From Eumeta japonica (taxonomy: Eukaryota; Arthropoda; Insecta; Lepidoptera; Psychidae): a stretch of DNA of 64,000 nt. Made by a program: the position numbers and the translations under genes. The stretch lies in assembly GCA_005406025.1 (NCBI GenBank), contig BGZK01000733.1:186001-250000 (forward strand), written 5' to 3'. The notes under the pieces are model-generated. The model searched no databases. It worked only from the letters and a program-made list of their open reading frames with translations, and was not told the DNA's origin. Of the stretch, positions 23,120 to 35,190 are shown in pieces. Every line of letters starts with the position of its first letter. Position 1 is the stretch's first letter.

Positions 23120-23235
23120 AAATATTTCTTGTACCGTACAGGCATTCTTGAGAAAAAGAGTTGCAACAGATAGACAGATAAAGAAGTAATCCTATAAGGG
23201 TTCCTCTTGAGGTACGGAACCATTAAAATAACCGG
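23120..23235 (+). mobile_element. Interspersed repeat 3' end (…TACGGAACC-ATTAAAAT)
   Basis: GATAGACAGATAAAGAAG, then ATCCTATAAGGGTTCC and GAGGTACGGAACC match the 3' end of a widespread lepidopteran repeat (GACAGACAGACAG ... CCTATAAGGGTTCCG ... TACGGAACCCTAAAA). Related copies are at 30.5-31.9 and 61.7 kb. Confidence 0.6.
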
Positions 23236-23439
23236 CATAGTGTTATTTATTGATGACACTTCAATTTTATTAAGAACTAGTTAGCCTGGCAGACATTCTG
23301 TCCTTTCTCGTGGGCGGATTGCCCATTTAATTAATGTCCACAGCTCTTCGATCATAGACAGAGAATAAATTCCTTCATTTTTTATATCGATCCATATCAA
23401 TTTTAATCGCGGTGTATTTTTCGGCGTCCCGGTGTCCCG

Positions 23440-23660
23440 GTCACATTTTTGATTCTGAGCCCGACTAAGGACTAGGGTCGAAAACAAGTGTGGGACTCGT
23501 TTCCGACCCTAGTCCCGTTCTTAGTTTCGGTCTCGGTCCGGTTTGCTATTCAGTTCCTAGTTCCGTTCTCGATTCTACTCCCCATCCCCCTTCCGCAATT
23601 CCGATTTTGCTACCAATAATGATTTCGATTTGAACGAAAGCGGAGACAATCAATCAATCT
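23440..23660 (+). repeat. Dispersed repeat of degenerate CGGTCTC/CGATTC units
   Basis: Short degenerate units such as TTTCGGTCTCGGTCCGG, GTTCCTAGTTCCGTTCTCG and CGATTC recur every 6-12 bases. The same style of sequence is at 44.34-44.56, 48.35-48.41 and 63.38-63.71 kb. Confidence 0.5.
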
Positions 23661-25185
23661 TTTGTAATTGTGCCAAATTTTTTTTCCAAACAATTTTTTA
23701 TAATCATAACGAACAAAACAAAAATTAATCACGTATATCCATCGTTCGAATAGTGGGTAATGGTTATGAATTCATACAAAAAGCACTTACTTTTTTTCCT
23801 TTCTCATGAATAGGATAAGTGGAAAATCCTTTCACGGATTTCAATAAATATTTTTAAAAAATGCTGAATTGGTCCAGCTGTTCACGAGTTTTGCGCTTAA
23901 CAACACATTTAGCGATAAATTTTATTGATATAGATAAACAGAAACAAGAAAAAAATACTAAAATAAAGTCCATACTCTCGATATCTTGAATAGGACACTT
24001 TACTGCTTTTCTTATGTAGCTGTAATTAAAGCATTTTTATTTGAGTGAGAGTGCAGTGAAAATATTTTTTGATAACTATAAAGTCGCCCGAGTAATGTCT
24101 ATTTTAAATTGCTAATTAGACAGAGAAGGTACTAGTATCCAGTGACGCATTGTTTGTATTTAATTTCGTTTTAACAGAGATAGCTTAGATTTTTTATGGC
24201 TTATAGTTCATTGTTGTTTTCACTGATTTTGATTTTAATTTTAATTTTTATCATCATGTTTAATCAGCGTAAATATTATAATACGTCAACAAATATAATA
24301 TTTTAAATGTAAACTATCAACAATACTAATTTGGCGCTAACAACTTATTGCGCGAATAAAGGAAAATGTTTAAAATTAACTTTGCCTAATGACCGACAAG
24401 TTGATGACAATTTAAGAATCAAAGATATTATTCACGCAAATTCACAGAGGTCTGTATACTTCACGAGAGCGGCGGTAACCTCGGCGCCGCAGCTTCTGCA
24501 ATAAGACAAACAACACTGATGACTGCTGTGGCGACCCCAGGGCGTCTATTCTAACTGCTTCGTAGCCTAATGTCATACGGTATTTTGCCTCGGAGAAAGG
24601 CTGCGACATACGAACGATATTCGGTCCAGGAAAGAAAGCTATTTGAAATATTCAATGGAAAGATAATTTAAGACCTCAGTTTAAGAAAAATAATATTTTT
24701 ACTATCTATAGTCAATTTTTCAATCAAGTCGATTCAATTTTTCAATTTCAATCAAGTCAGACTGTCAAGAGATATTTTGTGCTCAAAGGTTAATAATACT
24801 TTTATGAATGACTATATTTCGTTTTTGTCACAGATACCTCTAAAGCATAAAGAATTGAGTGATACCAATTCAAAAAAAATGTACTAAAGAAAAACTTACG
24901 AAAAAATGCTACAATTGTGTAAGTGAATAATTAATTAGTAATAATGTCTAGACAATGACCTATAGGTTCTATAAAAATATACCCGAAGGAATTCTTTGCA
25001 GATTCTTCTCCTTTTCATGTTTACAAATCGGTGGTAAAAAAATAAACGAGTTTCAATTGTCAATGTGGGTGTGGATACACCTCATATTGAATATATTTAT
25101 TTGTTTCTTTTTAAGCAATGAAAACAAAATTAGTTTTATGGTAACAAGTTCTCGTCTTTCTCCAATCGATTTCGGCTGAATTCGC
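23661..25185. other. Unannotated AT-rich DNA
   Basis: No gene recognised. A local duplication of TTCAATTTTTCAAT(TTC)AATCAAGTC occurs at about 24713-24765. Confidence 0.45.
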
Positions 25186-25440
25186 CGTTTATCTCGACGG
25201 TGCCACGGCGAGTGGCACCTTTAATTTCTTTCGCTGCGGCGCCGCCCAGCGCGAGCGATAACATGTGTAGCGACGCCGCGCGGAAACGGGGCATACTTTT
25301 ATGTCCTCGGCGGAAATACAAACATGGCTGCAACAATGGCTGACTTTGTTCAGGCCACTGTGCGGTGGCCGCGCAGGATGTGACTCAGGCGCAGGCGAAT
25401 TGAACTGATCAAACGTCACACTCCTCCTCTGTAACGTTTC
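25186..25440. promoter_or_regulatory. GC island with CTTTTATGTC
   Basis: GC-rich block with CTTTTATGTC at 25296-25305 between CGCGCGG and CTCGGCGG. The identical ten bases recur in the island at 37383-37392, also beside CGGC. A posterior-Hox or caudal-type site is possible. Confidence 0.3.
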
Positions 25441-26410
25441 GGTTTAGATAAAATTTAAAAAAAATCATATACGTTCTGTGCGTATGCGATGATCATCAGC
25501 AATGAAATTACATGTAATTAAATAATTAGCGGACCCCGCCCTCTTGCAACTTATCTGACTACAGTCCCGATGACTGATCGCAGGTGTAAAATATTGGAAA
25601 ACAAAAAAAACTGAATATTACGCAATTACGATAGTATAGAAAAAACCTACTAATATTTAATGTACTGCCCGTCGGACGGTCGACCGGGACGAATGCACGA
25701 GTGTGACACCAGTCGGCTACCTGTTCAGATGCGACCCCACATACGACCACTCGGCATGGGCTCTCGTAAGTTAGCTCAGCTTTGTATTAAATAGTATATC
25801 AATGATCGTGTGTGTATAGATGCACCTTTACTCGCGGCGGTCACAACGAGGGCGCAAATATCGCGACCGCCGCACGCGCCGCGGCCGCCCGCCGCCCGCC
25901 GCCCGCGCCGCCGACGTTCGTTAGGCGTGTAGACCGCAGACGCGCCGGCCGCCGTTTCGCAGTGCTCATTCTTGCGGTCTGAATACGGTTTTTTGCCGGA
26001 CAGTTCACCGCTCGCCGGTATCGTTTGACTTTACGCTAGTCGGTGTCGTTTCGTCGATCGTCATCCCCGTGACGAGCCCGCATTGTTCGTACCGCTTGAG
26101 TAACTTAATACCTGAGCTATTACGATACGAGACGAGTCTAATGAGAAATCGTAAATAGCGCAAGTTAATGTGTCCAATGTATAGTGTGCGTGTACACGAC
26201 GGCAAACTACTTCATTAACTCAGTAAATTGTGAAGAAAATTAGTAAATAAAATTAAATGAAAAATATAAATAAAAATAGAGGTAGTTTTAGTAAGAAATA
26301 ATAAAAATATAACACGCGTTACATCGTAGTACGGTTGCTATATAATCATGAATGCCTACAAAAGTTTGATATCTCAATATTGGATCCGAAGAGAACGAAG
26401 AAATTGTAAA
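25441..26410. other. Unannotated DNA with GC island 25.66-26.06 kb
   Basis: The core at about 25850-25950 is almost pure G+C with GCCGCCC iterations. No exon recognised; overlapping frames on both strands have no domain. Confidence 0.45.
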
Positions 26411-26485
26411 ATGTCAATTGTACCGAGCTTGGAATAGTCAAATAGACACATGTATATCTATTCTAAGCTCGCTGGTCAATTGTAT
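26411..26485 (+). ncRNA. Candidate miRNA-like hairpin
   Basis: CGAGCTTGGAATAG (26424-26437) pairs without a gap, with one G:U, to CTATTCTAAGCTCG (26458-26471) across a 20-base loop. Beyond an internal loop, CAATTG on each side (26415-26420 and 26476-26481) can pair to lengthen the stem. Size and shape fit a small pre-miRNA. I do not recognise a known mature miRNA, and the stem is at the short end. Confidence 0.3.
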
Positions 26486-28779
26486 GTGGCAGTTTGAAAT
26501 ATAAACATGCGTGCGCCAACGCATTCGCCGCGGTGCTGCCCCCACCATCGGTCTCTCGTGGCCCGATTCTATTTAGACTCGAATAAGGTATGAATTTTAT
26601 GAGTCACTTGTCCCCGCCGCCCGAACGGCGTTTAAAGCGTGAAGCGATCGAAAGTCTTTTGAACCCATGTCATCAACTTTCAATCACGATCAGGTTAAAA
26701 CATACAGATATCAGCGGCGTAAAGTGTTAATTTAACGCGACTTCAATTATAGCTCCGTACGCTTTAAATGATGTCGTTTTGCATTAAAGTATGCATATGA
26801 TTTGAACTGCTGTCGCTGTACGTCGTGGGACGTAAAGGTCTGAGTGCCCGGCGCGCGCGGCGTCTCAATTTATTTATTAGTGGATTTTTCTCTAGATTCC
26901 ACCGTCGTTAACGTCGAGTTAATTCTTCCTCTTAGCAGACCGCTCACGCTGTCGCCTCGCTCGCTCGCCCCTGACCTCGCCCCTGCTGACGTGGCCTCGG
27001 CCACGCTTTTGATTTCGATAGCAGTCTCGATCTAGATTCCGATTCTGTTCAATACGAGTATAAGAAGTGAAAAAATAGCAACGACACGAAAGAAAAACTA
27101 TCGTATATGTTTATAAGGAGTATAATCTATTACCATATCAAATTTCATCAAATTGCGACCAGTAGTTTTTGCGGAATATGCGAACGAATTTAAGAACATG
27201 GAAAAAATAACTCTAAAATTTGGTTGCCTGTAAAGTCGGTATACGGGCGAAAGTTTTACGTGACAACGACTTTGAATGGTAAAATCATTTAATGTGAATA
27301 TTCATTCGTATAGTAGGAAGAAGGATGAAATAATAGTAACAATTTAAAACATTTATTTATACAAAGAATTATATTTAAAACATTAATTTATACAAAGAAT
27401 CTCGCACTGAATTTCATATTAACAAAATTTTATTTTACCTTTACACATACATACGTATTTATATACAAATATACATACAATAACTTGCAATACATTTGCA
27501 AGCTATGCACTAATTCGCGCGGCAGACCGATCATAGTTGAGTGGGAGAGAGACGCAATTCGGCCTCTCTCTCGGTGACTCATCGTTACGTTACCGAGTTA
27601 CACTTTTTCATAAGTGACTCCCAGTAATTTAAGACGTTGTCACGTCAAAAGTGAATTGTACACAAAAATAGTTTTATCTCAAATATATTTAATGTACAGA
27701 TTTTTTTCTACTCTTTTGTTATATATATATAACCGATACGAAACGCTATATCACTTTTCAGTAACTTTTATATTAATACGGTCGTTTTAACACCGCGACA
27801 GAAAGTATAACAACGATCAAATTCCTAAACGATTGCCGCTAGAAGCCATGTTGAACCTATGAAATGAAAATTAGCTAAAAGGTCGAGTTTCGTCCTGTAA
27901 GAGAACGTATGTTTTCTTGCGTAAAAAGGCATTGACGCTACTTTAATACATGTATTTCATATTTGCATGGGATCAGGCCTTTTTTATGTAAATCCGAGAA
28001 TATATTTAAGCAAGAAGGGGACGATCACGAGGGCACGGTGCGATAATAGAGTATAGTTAAAATTACCTTTATAATTAAATTTTCTCTAGAACTTTAGCAG
28101 GGCGTTTGTGTGGACGAAAAAAGTCAGCTTCGCTATGAAACAACTAGCAAAGATATTCACTCTCTAAGTTAGAAACGAGCAAAAGATGTTATGCGGCAAA
28201 GTATTCCGCGTCTACTATATCCGCCTTAAGTGTGTAAAAAGTAAAAATCGAAGTCCAGAACGCGGCCCAAAGATGTATAATTAAAGTCCACGATTCCTCA
28301 GTTACTGCGCTGACTCGCCGACGAGAAAATTTTTATTTTATGGATTTTGTTATACCTATGATTTAGTGTAAAATAAAAGCATTTAAAATGAAACCAATTA
28401 CCGTTTCTTAAAACACATATGTTTATCGGAAGAGTACAGTTTACATAATCGAATTGAACCTCTCCTATGTATACTTTACCGCTGCAGCTCATCCGTCGGT
28501 TGTGTAATATATGGTCAAGAGAGTGCACCACAATGTCCTATGGAAGCCAGAGGTTAGACTTTATAGAATTTGAAAAGACTTAGAACTTTTTCGCAGAAAC
28601 GGGGAATCATTTTTCACGCGTTGAAAAAAGCGTGTTTGCACACCTACAAACGAGTACATATTTTAGGTAAAGGCTAACAGTAGTTCATCTGCCGTCGGGA
28701 ACTCCTATGAAATAAACTCTGACCTGCTGATAAAATAGTAAGTTAACAGTCACGCTTTGATCCTTCAACTCAGCGCATC
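26486..28779. other. Unannotated DNA with islands 26.5-26.65 and 26.8-27.03 kb
   Basis: Two moderate GC islands, the second with the small inverted repeat CGTGGCCTCGGCCACG at 26990-27005. A 27-bp AT-rich unit (TTTAAAACATT-ATTTATACAAAGAAT) is duplicated at 27343-27400. No gene recognised. Confidence 0.45.
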
Positions 28780-30180
28780 GCTAACGGGATGTCGCCCTCG
28801 TGAGGTACTCGATGCTCGTAAGGAATTTTCACTGCAGTGGTCGATGCGAGCACTGGCCGAGGGCAGAAGACCGTCGCGGAGACACTTACACTAGCGAAGC
28901 TGGCATCTCGGCTTTTACGTCTAATCAATACGTAAGCTCGACTCGTATTGTACATCAAAAGAATCGAGTATATGTAAGTTGCACATTTAAATGGGACTTA
29001 TTCCAAAACAAAATGCAGAACCTGAACTAGAATTCTACAGGACCGTGGCATTTCTCGAGATACAATCCTGAAAGTAAATCCTTGTGAGTACATCTGTAAT
29101 CTTCGGTCGTCCGTGACCAGCGTGCGAGAGTTTATTCTATAAATGAATCATATATCAGATAGGGCACGAGCTATCATTAGGAGCGGGCGCGGCGGCCGTC
29201 GCTGCGCGCGAGTGCAGTGCGCGGCCGCGAGATTTATGGCCCCGCTACCGGCACGCGGACCTTACACTCCTCGTTCTTTACCCTTTACGGACCGTAAATA
29301 ATTTTCCTGTTTCGGGCGCGATCGCCCTCGTAGGGCCGCCATCGTTCCGCTCGCAATATTTAAGCTGTACAGTAGAACTTCTAATCGTCGGTCTATTTTC
29401 AAATTAGATAAACGTACGTATTCGACGTGGCTGGCGTTCATTTCGCTTTTAGATTGACGGCGTACGATCCTAACGATAAACGCGATGAATGCGCGCCACA
29501 TTATGACATTCGAACTTACATAATGATGGATCTAATAGACGACGGCCGGGCCGCGCGGGCGCCGGCGGCGCGCGGCCGTGGGAACTGGCGAGTGCAGCGG
29601 GAGACGCGTCCGCCGCCCCGCGCGCCGCCCGCGCCGCCGCGGGTGCCTTACCGAGAGCAGGGCCGCCGACCACTGCGAGTGTGCACGTCGATCGGTAAGA
29701 GTCGAGAACGAGACGACTCCATATATAGTTGTACAAACGAAACTAACGAAAGCGAGCTGCGGAGAGAATTCGATAATAGACGACGGCTTAAAGCTCGAAG
29801 CTTTCACGGTGCATCTCTCTAGGTGCAAAGTTCGATGCGTGAGATAATGCCGTAGTCGGTGAACACACGATACACACCGAGTGCAGACCCGGGCGGCGGG
29901 GCGAGAGGCGGCGCCGCTATATCGTCCGGCTTCGACGTACCCGACGCCGGCAGAGGCAGCCCTGAGGCGCGCGCAACCCCCCGGGATCGCGACACACGTG
30001 CGGACCGGCTGCTGCACCGCGTGCGTCTGCGCTGCCTTATCCTATACGTATATCGTTTTACATTCATGAAAGTATCGTTACCGAAGTGATCCCGATGTGC
30101 ACGCACCTAACAGTCTCGCGGGGGGCACTCCACGGCCGCCGCGTCGCTCTGTCCTGTCACCGTCCGATTTCCGGCGATAG
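28780..30180. promoter_or_regulatory. Largest GC/CpG island of the window
   Basis: From about 29160 to 30180 nearly continuous GC-rich DNA, with a smaller block at 28780-28900. TTTATGGC at 29233-29240 lies inside it. A consensus-like splice donor (GATCG|GTAAGAG) is at 29695-29696 on the plus strand, after an open GC-rich stretch preceded by a TGCAG at 29599. This could be a short exon or the end of a 5' exon, but its Pro/Arg-rich peptide matches nothing I know. The minus strand is also open across the same interval, so a promoter-associated island is at least as likely. Confidence 0.3.
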
Positions 30181-30500
30181 CACTGCGCAGATGTTGAATT
30201 CGAAATTATAAATTCCAGAACTTTGACATGTATTGTCTATTCTTTTAGTTTCCTGAATAAAATTATTTACGTTGTAAAAATATTTAGAATAGAACACGAC
30301 CACAACAACCGATGAACTAGCTCTAATTCTATTGGTTCCATATAATTGAACGAATAATATTATTTTATACATACACACATTGACTTGTTTGAGGCGATCT
30401 CGTTCTCTAAAATGAATCCAACGACTTGGATAACGATTTAGAAGCACGAATTTGAGGAGGCAAAATATCGACCTACTAGCGACGGATTACACCAAAAGTA
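30181..30500. other. Unannotated AT-rich DNA
   Basis: Nothing recognised in this stretch. Confidence 0.4.
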
Positions 30501-31112
30501 AAAACCGGCCAAGTGCATATCGGACCATGCTCAATTCAGGGTTCCGTAGCCATTACTACATCGAAATGTATTACAGATGACATTTTGGGTAGGTGTATAC
30601 TAACATTTTCTTTTTTAATTTTAAGGAGTAAATAGGTTTTGTTAATTAATTGTATAACAATATTTTATACAAAGGTCACATTAAGTATATTTTATTACTA
30701 TTAAATGCTTTTACTGTAATGTAATGCATTACTATCTTAACGTATTTATATAAACACATTATGTATATAATAATTATGTATTAAATTTGAAGTGCGATAA
30801 AACACTACAGTCGCAAAACGTAAAATACGACGTTTTTACGTCGTATTTTAAACCTTAATCTCTTGTATAAAGCTAGAGTCTTTTTTCTCATTATAGAATG
30901 AACATAGTGCAAAGTGCTGCCACCATAGATAATGCCTTTACGTACAAAGTCGAAGATAATGCGAAAGAAGTTCAAATTTAATGAAGAGACAAAAAATTTA
31001 CATAACTACATTTTGTAGTTTTTGACTAAAATGTCTGTGCCATACGGATGGACGGACGGACATGACATAACAGTAAGGGTTTCGTTTTTGCCATTTTGAC
31101 TACGGTATCCTC
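30501..31112 (+). mobile_element. Interspersed repeat starting AAAACCGGCCAAGTG, copy 1
   Basis: Begins AAAACCGGCCAAGTGCATAT with GGGTTCCGTAG shortly after, and ends GGACGGACGGACATGAC, GTAAGGGTTTCG, TACGGTATCCTC. Start and end match the lepidopteran repeat AAAACCGGCCAAGTGCGAGTC ... GGAACCCTAAAA. It contains the perfect 13-bp hairpin at 30821-30850. No coding capacity is seen, so it is non-autonomous. Confidence 0.7.
30821..30850. repeat. Perfect 13-bp hairpin
   Basis: TAAAATACGACGT, loop TTTT, ACGTCGTATTTTA, inside the interspersed repeat copy at 30501-31112. Confidence 0.9.
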
Positions 31113-31897
31113 AAAACCGGCCAAGTGTATGTCGGGCCACGTGCGGTGTGGAGTTTCGTAATTACCAATCACAATATGCTGCTTTAGAAGGGAGCTTTTG
31201 TTGGTCCTATGAATCTTTTAACTGAGTTCACGGCTTAGCGGCTGACTACGTCCTAAAACGAGCTCGCATAGGATGGGCCTTGAGGACGTTAGGATTTTAT
31301 ATTTTCATAAACTTACATTTATTACCTAACTGACTCAATCAAAAACGTTATCTAAGTCATTTTCAATGGCATTTTCGTGGTATTTTGCTTTTTACTTCTC
31401 CAAGTATACATTTTACAAATAGGTCGACTATTACTCGTTAAATTGTAAAATCTGTGATAGTTTTCCTTTGAACTTAGTTATCTTATACTATTACCGTAAA
31501 TTCTCGCACATATCTAATAATAAGCATTCACCCGGTAGAGTGATAGCACTTAAATCTAACAGATATAGAGGAAATTAGCATTTTTAGTCTTAATATTTCT
31601 CAAACGGATCCCTAAACTGAAAAATAGTTTTTCCAGACCCTGAATGTTTTTGAATGAACTATCCACCGATACCATGTGATACATGAAAAAAAAATTCAAC
31701 TCCGCTTTATGTGTAGGTGCTCTAAAAACCCTATCATTTTGTCGGTGTAATCAATAATTGTACGCATGTCAGACTACAGCTTATTAGTGTAAAGGACTTC
31801 TGGACTAAGACGCGGACAGGGCTAAACAGGCGGACGGGCGACGGGCGACGGGCGACGTGAAACTATAAGAGTTCCTTGTGAATTACGGAACTGTAGA
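31113..31897 (+). mobile_element. Interspersed repeat starting AAAACCGGCCAAGTG, copy 2
   Basis: A second copy starts immediately after the first (AAAACCGGCCAAGTGTATGTC) and seems to end at about 31897 with ACTATAAGAGTTCC and TACGGAACTGTA. Before the end the usual GACGGACAG run has become three GACGGGC units (31838-31858). The two copies lie head to tail. Confidence 0.55.
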
Positions 31898-33041
31898 AAC
31901 ATACCAATTGAAAATTAAATACAAAGTTTAATGTTCGCATTAGTTCGGCTCACTAACACTGAAATTTTGTAAGCGAAGATTGGAATGTAAATACATCAAT
32001 AGGTTTGTACCTAATTACATGACATTCGAGTATCTACTCAAAGTGCATTTATAGAATACAAAATTGTACAAGCTTAAGTTTGCAGGACTGTATTATTTTA
32101 TATTTTCCAGTTTCACTCAAAATTAATACAATTTCTATGGTACATTATTCGCTGATTTTATGATACTTAGGTGCCGCGATGAGTGCGCACTGTCGTGGCG
32201 CGCACTTCAGGCGCGATTACCAACCTCAACCTCACTGCGCTACACACGGCTTTTTCATTTTATGCGAAACTAAATTGGGTGTAAACGGTTTATTGTTTTG
32301 AAATTACATGTCGGGAGTCACTTGGGCCGTCTCGATTATGTCTCCTTACGAAAATGAAATTTTATGAAATTGAGTATATTTCCACCAAAAAATAATTTGG
32401 TATTTTTAAATGTTTGAGATATCATCTTAGAAGAACTGTTAAATATACAATTTCAAACACAGTTATGTATTTGTTTGTTATGAAATGGTTATTCCTCGAT
32501 AGGTATGAAAATACGGGTCAGGTTGAATTGTGTTTTTAAAGCGACGGTAAGTATATAGTTTAAAGTATTCCCAACTAAACTTTTTTGGTTAGTTTATTAT
32601 CTTTCCGCAATGAAGCGGGTTTATCAATAACTGAATAAAGCAACATAGAGTTTCATGGATTTTCTTTAATTATAGGGAGCATTAAATACATCTGTTTAAT
32701 ATATTGTGATCGAGGACGTGGGTAATAAAATAAAACCAGCGTAGCCGCCGCGGCTTCTGCTTTTACGCAATAATCTATTGGCTCTTCAAAATAAAACGCG
32801 ACCACTGAAATAGGAATCTGTAAAATGGTTTTTGGACTTTGTGTTCCAAAGTTTTGCGAGTGCGCCACGTCACGTAAGTAACCAATGACGTTCTTCGTAA
32901 AAATAGTTTTATTAAATGGTATTTGCATACAGTTTATTCTCATCGAGTAATAACTATGTATTTTGCACGCCAAAGTTACTTTGACTTTTTGTCTAAAGTC
33001 TTAAAACGAATCGACGTAAAAAAATAGAGGTACAGAGTACG
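31898..33041. other. Unannotated AT-rich DNA
   Basis: A 106-codon minus-strand frame (32653-32973) has no domain or motif I recognise and no splice context. No other feature seen. A short GC-rich patch is at 32170-32220. Confidence 0.4.
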
Positions 33042-33106
33042 AGTTCAGCTTTTTACAACACTTTTATAGTTCTAGTAACTATAAAATCGTTGTAAAAAGC
33101 TGTACT
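33042..33106 (+). ncRNA. Strong miRNA-like hairpin
   Basis: AGCTTTTTACAAC (33047-33059) pairs exactly with GTTGTAAAAAGCT (33089-33101). After a 2-base mismatch, TTTTATAGTT pairs with AACTATAAAA, leaving a loop of about five bases. The outer stem continues with C:G, one mismatch and three more pairs. The 65-nt length, near-perfect stem and single small internal loop fit a pre-miRNA or other structured RNA. It could also be a small fold-back repeat. No known mature miRNA was recognised. Confidence 0.4.
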
Positions 33107-35025
33107 AGTGTCATAAAAGTTCGAATAGTCCCGTAGAAAGGGCGCTGCCGGAGGGACTCTGCGCCGGCGCCGGCCTTGACCGCCCGCGCACGCCCTCACG
33201 CATTTAACGACTCGACTCTCCCGCCCGAGGTTCGATTAATTTTATACATACGTATACAGATAAATTCACGCTCATCTCGCAGAGGGGTACGCGGAAACAC
33301 AGGTCTGTACTCATTCGATCTTCAGTTTTTACACGGCGTTAACGTCCATGTTTTATACGAAATCCTTTTCTGGAGTATTTGCAAAAGTGTGGGTTTTTGA
33401 CATCTAATCCATTTGTACATCACCAAACTACTTAAGTCGAGTTACGTATACGACTATGTGAATAAAACAATTTGTGATTAAAGGTAACATTCAAATGCAA
33501 TAAAAAAATAAGAATACACTTTAAGCATCTACTTCATTCAGGGTTTCAGATGGACTTTTTTAAAAGTGTGCGGAACTCTCGGTGTGCGAATTTGACTAGC
33601 GCTTTGCCGGATTTTTATTACGTCAGCTTTTTGAATAGGAAACCATTCGGCTAAATGTGTTTCGATCTAAAGCACTCTTTCACCTGCGCCTGCGGATGAT
33701 TCTGGGTACACATTAAAGCGCGACGGCAGTTCACTGGAACGGAAAAGGAAGAAAGCTCCGCCCGCCGCAGCGGTTATATATACGTTTTTATTCTATATTC
33801 GTGGAAAGCGCTATCGGTCAAACGGCCGATGACCCGGCGCCCCGGCGCCCTCAGCGCCGCGCGCACGCCGGGCGCTGTCTCTGCGGACCAGGCTTGCACT
33901 ATCAAAGTAATCTTCGCATGAGCATGCAGATCGCGAGATGGCGTGGCCGTCGGCCCGACCGGCGCCGGCGCCGCGTGCTCGGCGGGTTGCGCCAGCTCCG
34001 GGCCGACGGCGGGGTGCGGCCGATAGCACTACTGAAACTCCGTTTTAAGGGCAGTACATGCTAATGTTTTATTTACTTTAAGTTTCTGGTTATTTTTCGC
34101 CTCAGTTTCCTCATGTAAGTGTTTATTACTAATATAAGTAATAACTAAGATCGTATGTAAATTCAGAAAGACAGTTTTTGTATTATAGAAAATCATTCTT
34201 CGTTTTGCTGAAATTATTGCGACTTATGATCCGTCGTCGCGCATGTGCAACGCTATCTTTTGGTTTTAATTCCATTAAGGTCCGTATCTCCGTCACACGC
34301 CCCCGCTCGACGGCGCCCTGGAGGCTGTCGGTGATGGCGGGGTCCCCTCGCGCAAACTCCATTACGCAAAAAAATTAAAGCAAGATGAAACAGTAAGAAG
34401 TATAAAAAGAATTATAGTATATTTTTTTATAATGTAGTAATTATCTAAGATTAAAATTAATATGAATCTTTAATTTCATAACATCGGTGAAAATATACGT
34501 GAAAAAACTTGATAATTTCTTAAGATTATAGATATATAAACTTTCTTATTATTTATATAATAAAATAAGATGACGATTCATGAAACAATAACATATTTCT
34601 GATGAACATAATACTTTTATGTAATTTATAAAAAAAAAAACAAATTGAAATATAATGAACATAATTATATTTGGAATAGGTTTAATCTATTGTACGATTT
34701 CCTTTTAGAGGTAATTTTAAGATTTGTATAAATATAAAACAAATAATAAATAAAAAAGGCGATTCCATTAGTTAGTTTAAGAAGTTTCTATTGTTAAGCG
34801 ACCGAATAATGTGACAACGCAAGAAATGCGAGACCGGTGTTCTACGTAGGTCCATTTCATTTAAGTCGGTATATATCGCGGTTTTGATGCTACTTTAAAT
34901 GAAAAAAACTCAAAATACTAATCCAACACTCATTATAATACGTGATTGAGCACCTATTATAAACAAACTAAATCTTGCATATCGAAATAAAGAAAGGCCT
35001 TCCTTTTTCAAAGCTTTTCAGAAAT
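33107..35025. other. Unannotated DNA with islands 33.12-33.24, 33.7-34.03 and 34.29-34.35 kb
   Basis: The 33700-34030 island is the strongest and includes CGGCCCGACCGGCGCCGGCG at its centre. Between 34390 and 34770 the DNA is extremely AT-rich. No exon or RNA gene recognised. Confidence 0.45.
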
Positions 35026-35190
35026 AGAAAGTTACTACAGTACAACGCACGAAACTTTGCCGCTGTGAAATTAATAACGAAAGCGTTGTGATGGCGTAAA
35101 AAAGAAACGCGGAGGTGAAGAGGGAAGAGTCAGGGGCGTTGTATCTACGCATCTCATCTTTCGCAGGCAATTTAAAGCGGCAGAGTTTCG
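35026..35190 (-). repeat. Interspersed repeat with GAAACTTTGCCGCTGTGAA, copy 1
   Basis: ACAACGCACGAAACTTTGCCGCTGTGAAATTAATAACGAAAGCG (split by position) shares about 85% of its bases with 38375-38425. Its reverse complement has the form of a common lepidopteran repeat, so minus orientation is suggested. Confidence 0.6.

Noticed and set aside
23281..23487. 68-codon minus-strand frame
   Set aside because: Lies between interspersed repeats and matches no RT, transposase or host domain that I recognise.
29427..30106. Several long overlapping frames on both strands
   Set aside because: Open in four or more registers because stops are rare in GC-rich DNA; Pro/Arg/Ala-rich peptides with no domain.
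32653..32973. 106-codon minus-strand frame
   Set aside because: No family, motif, signal peptide or splice context; length is possible by chance.
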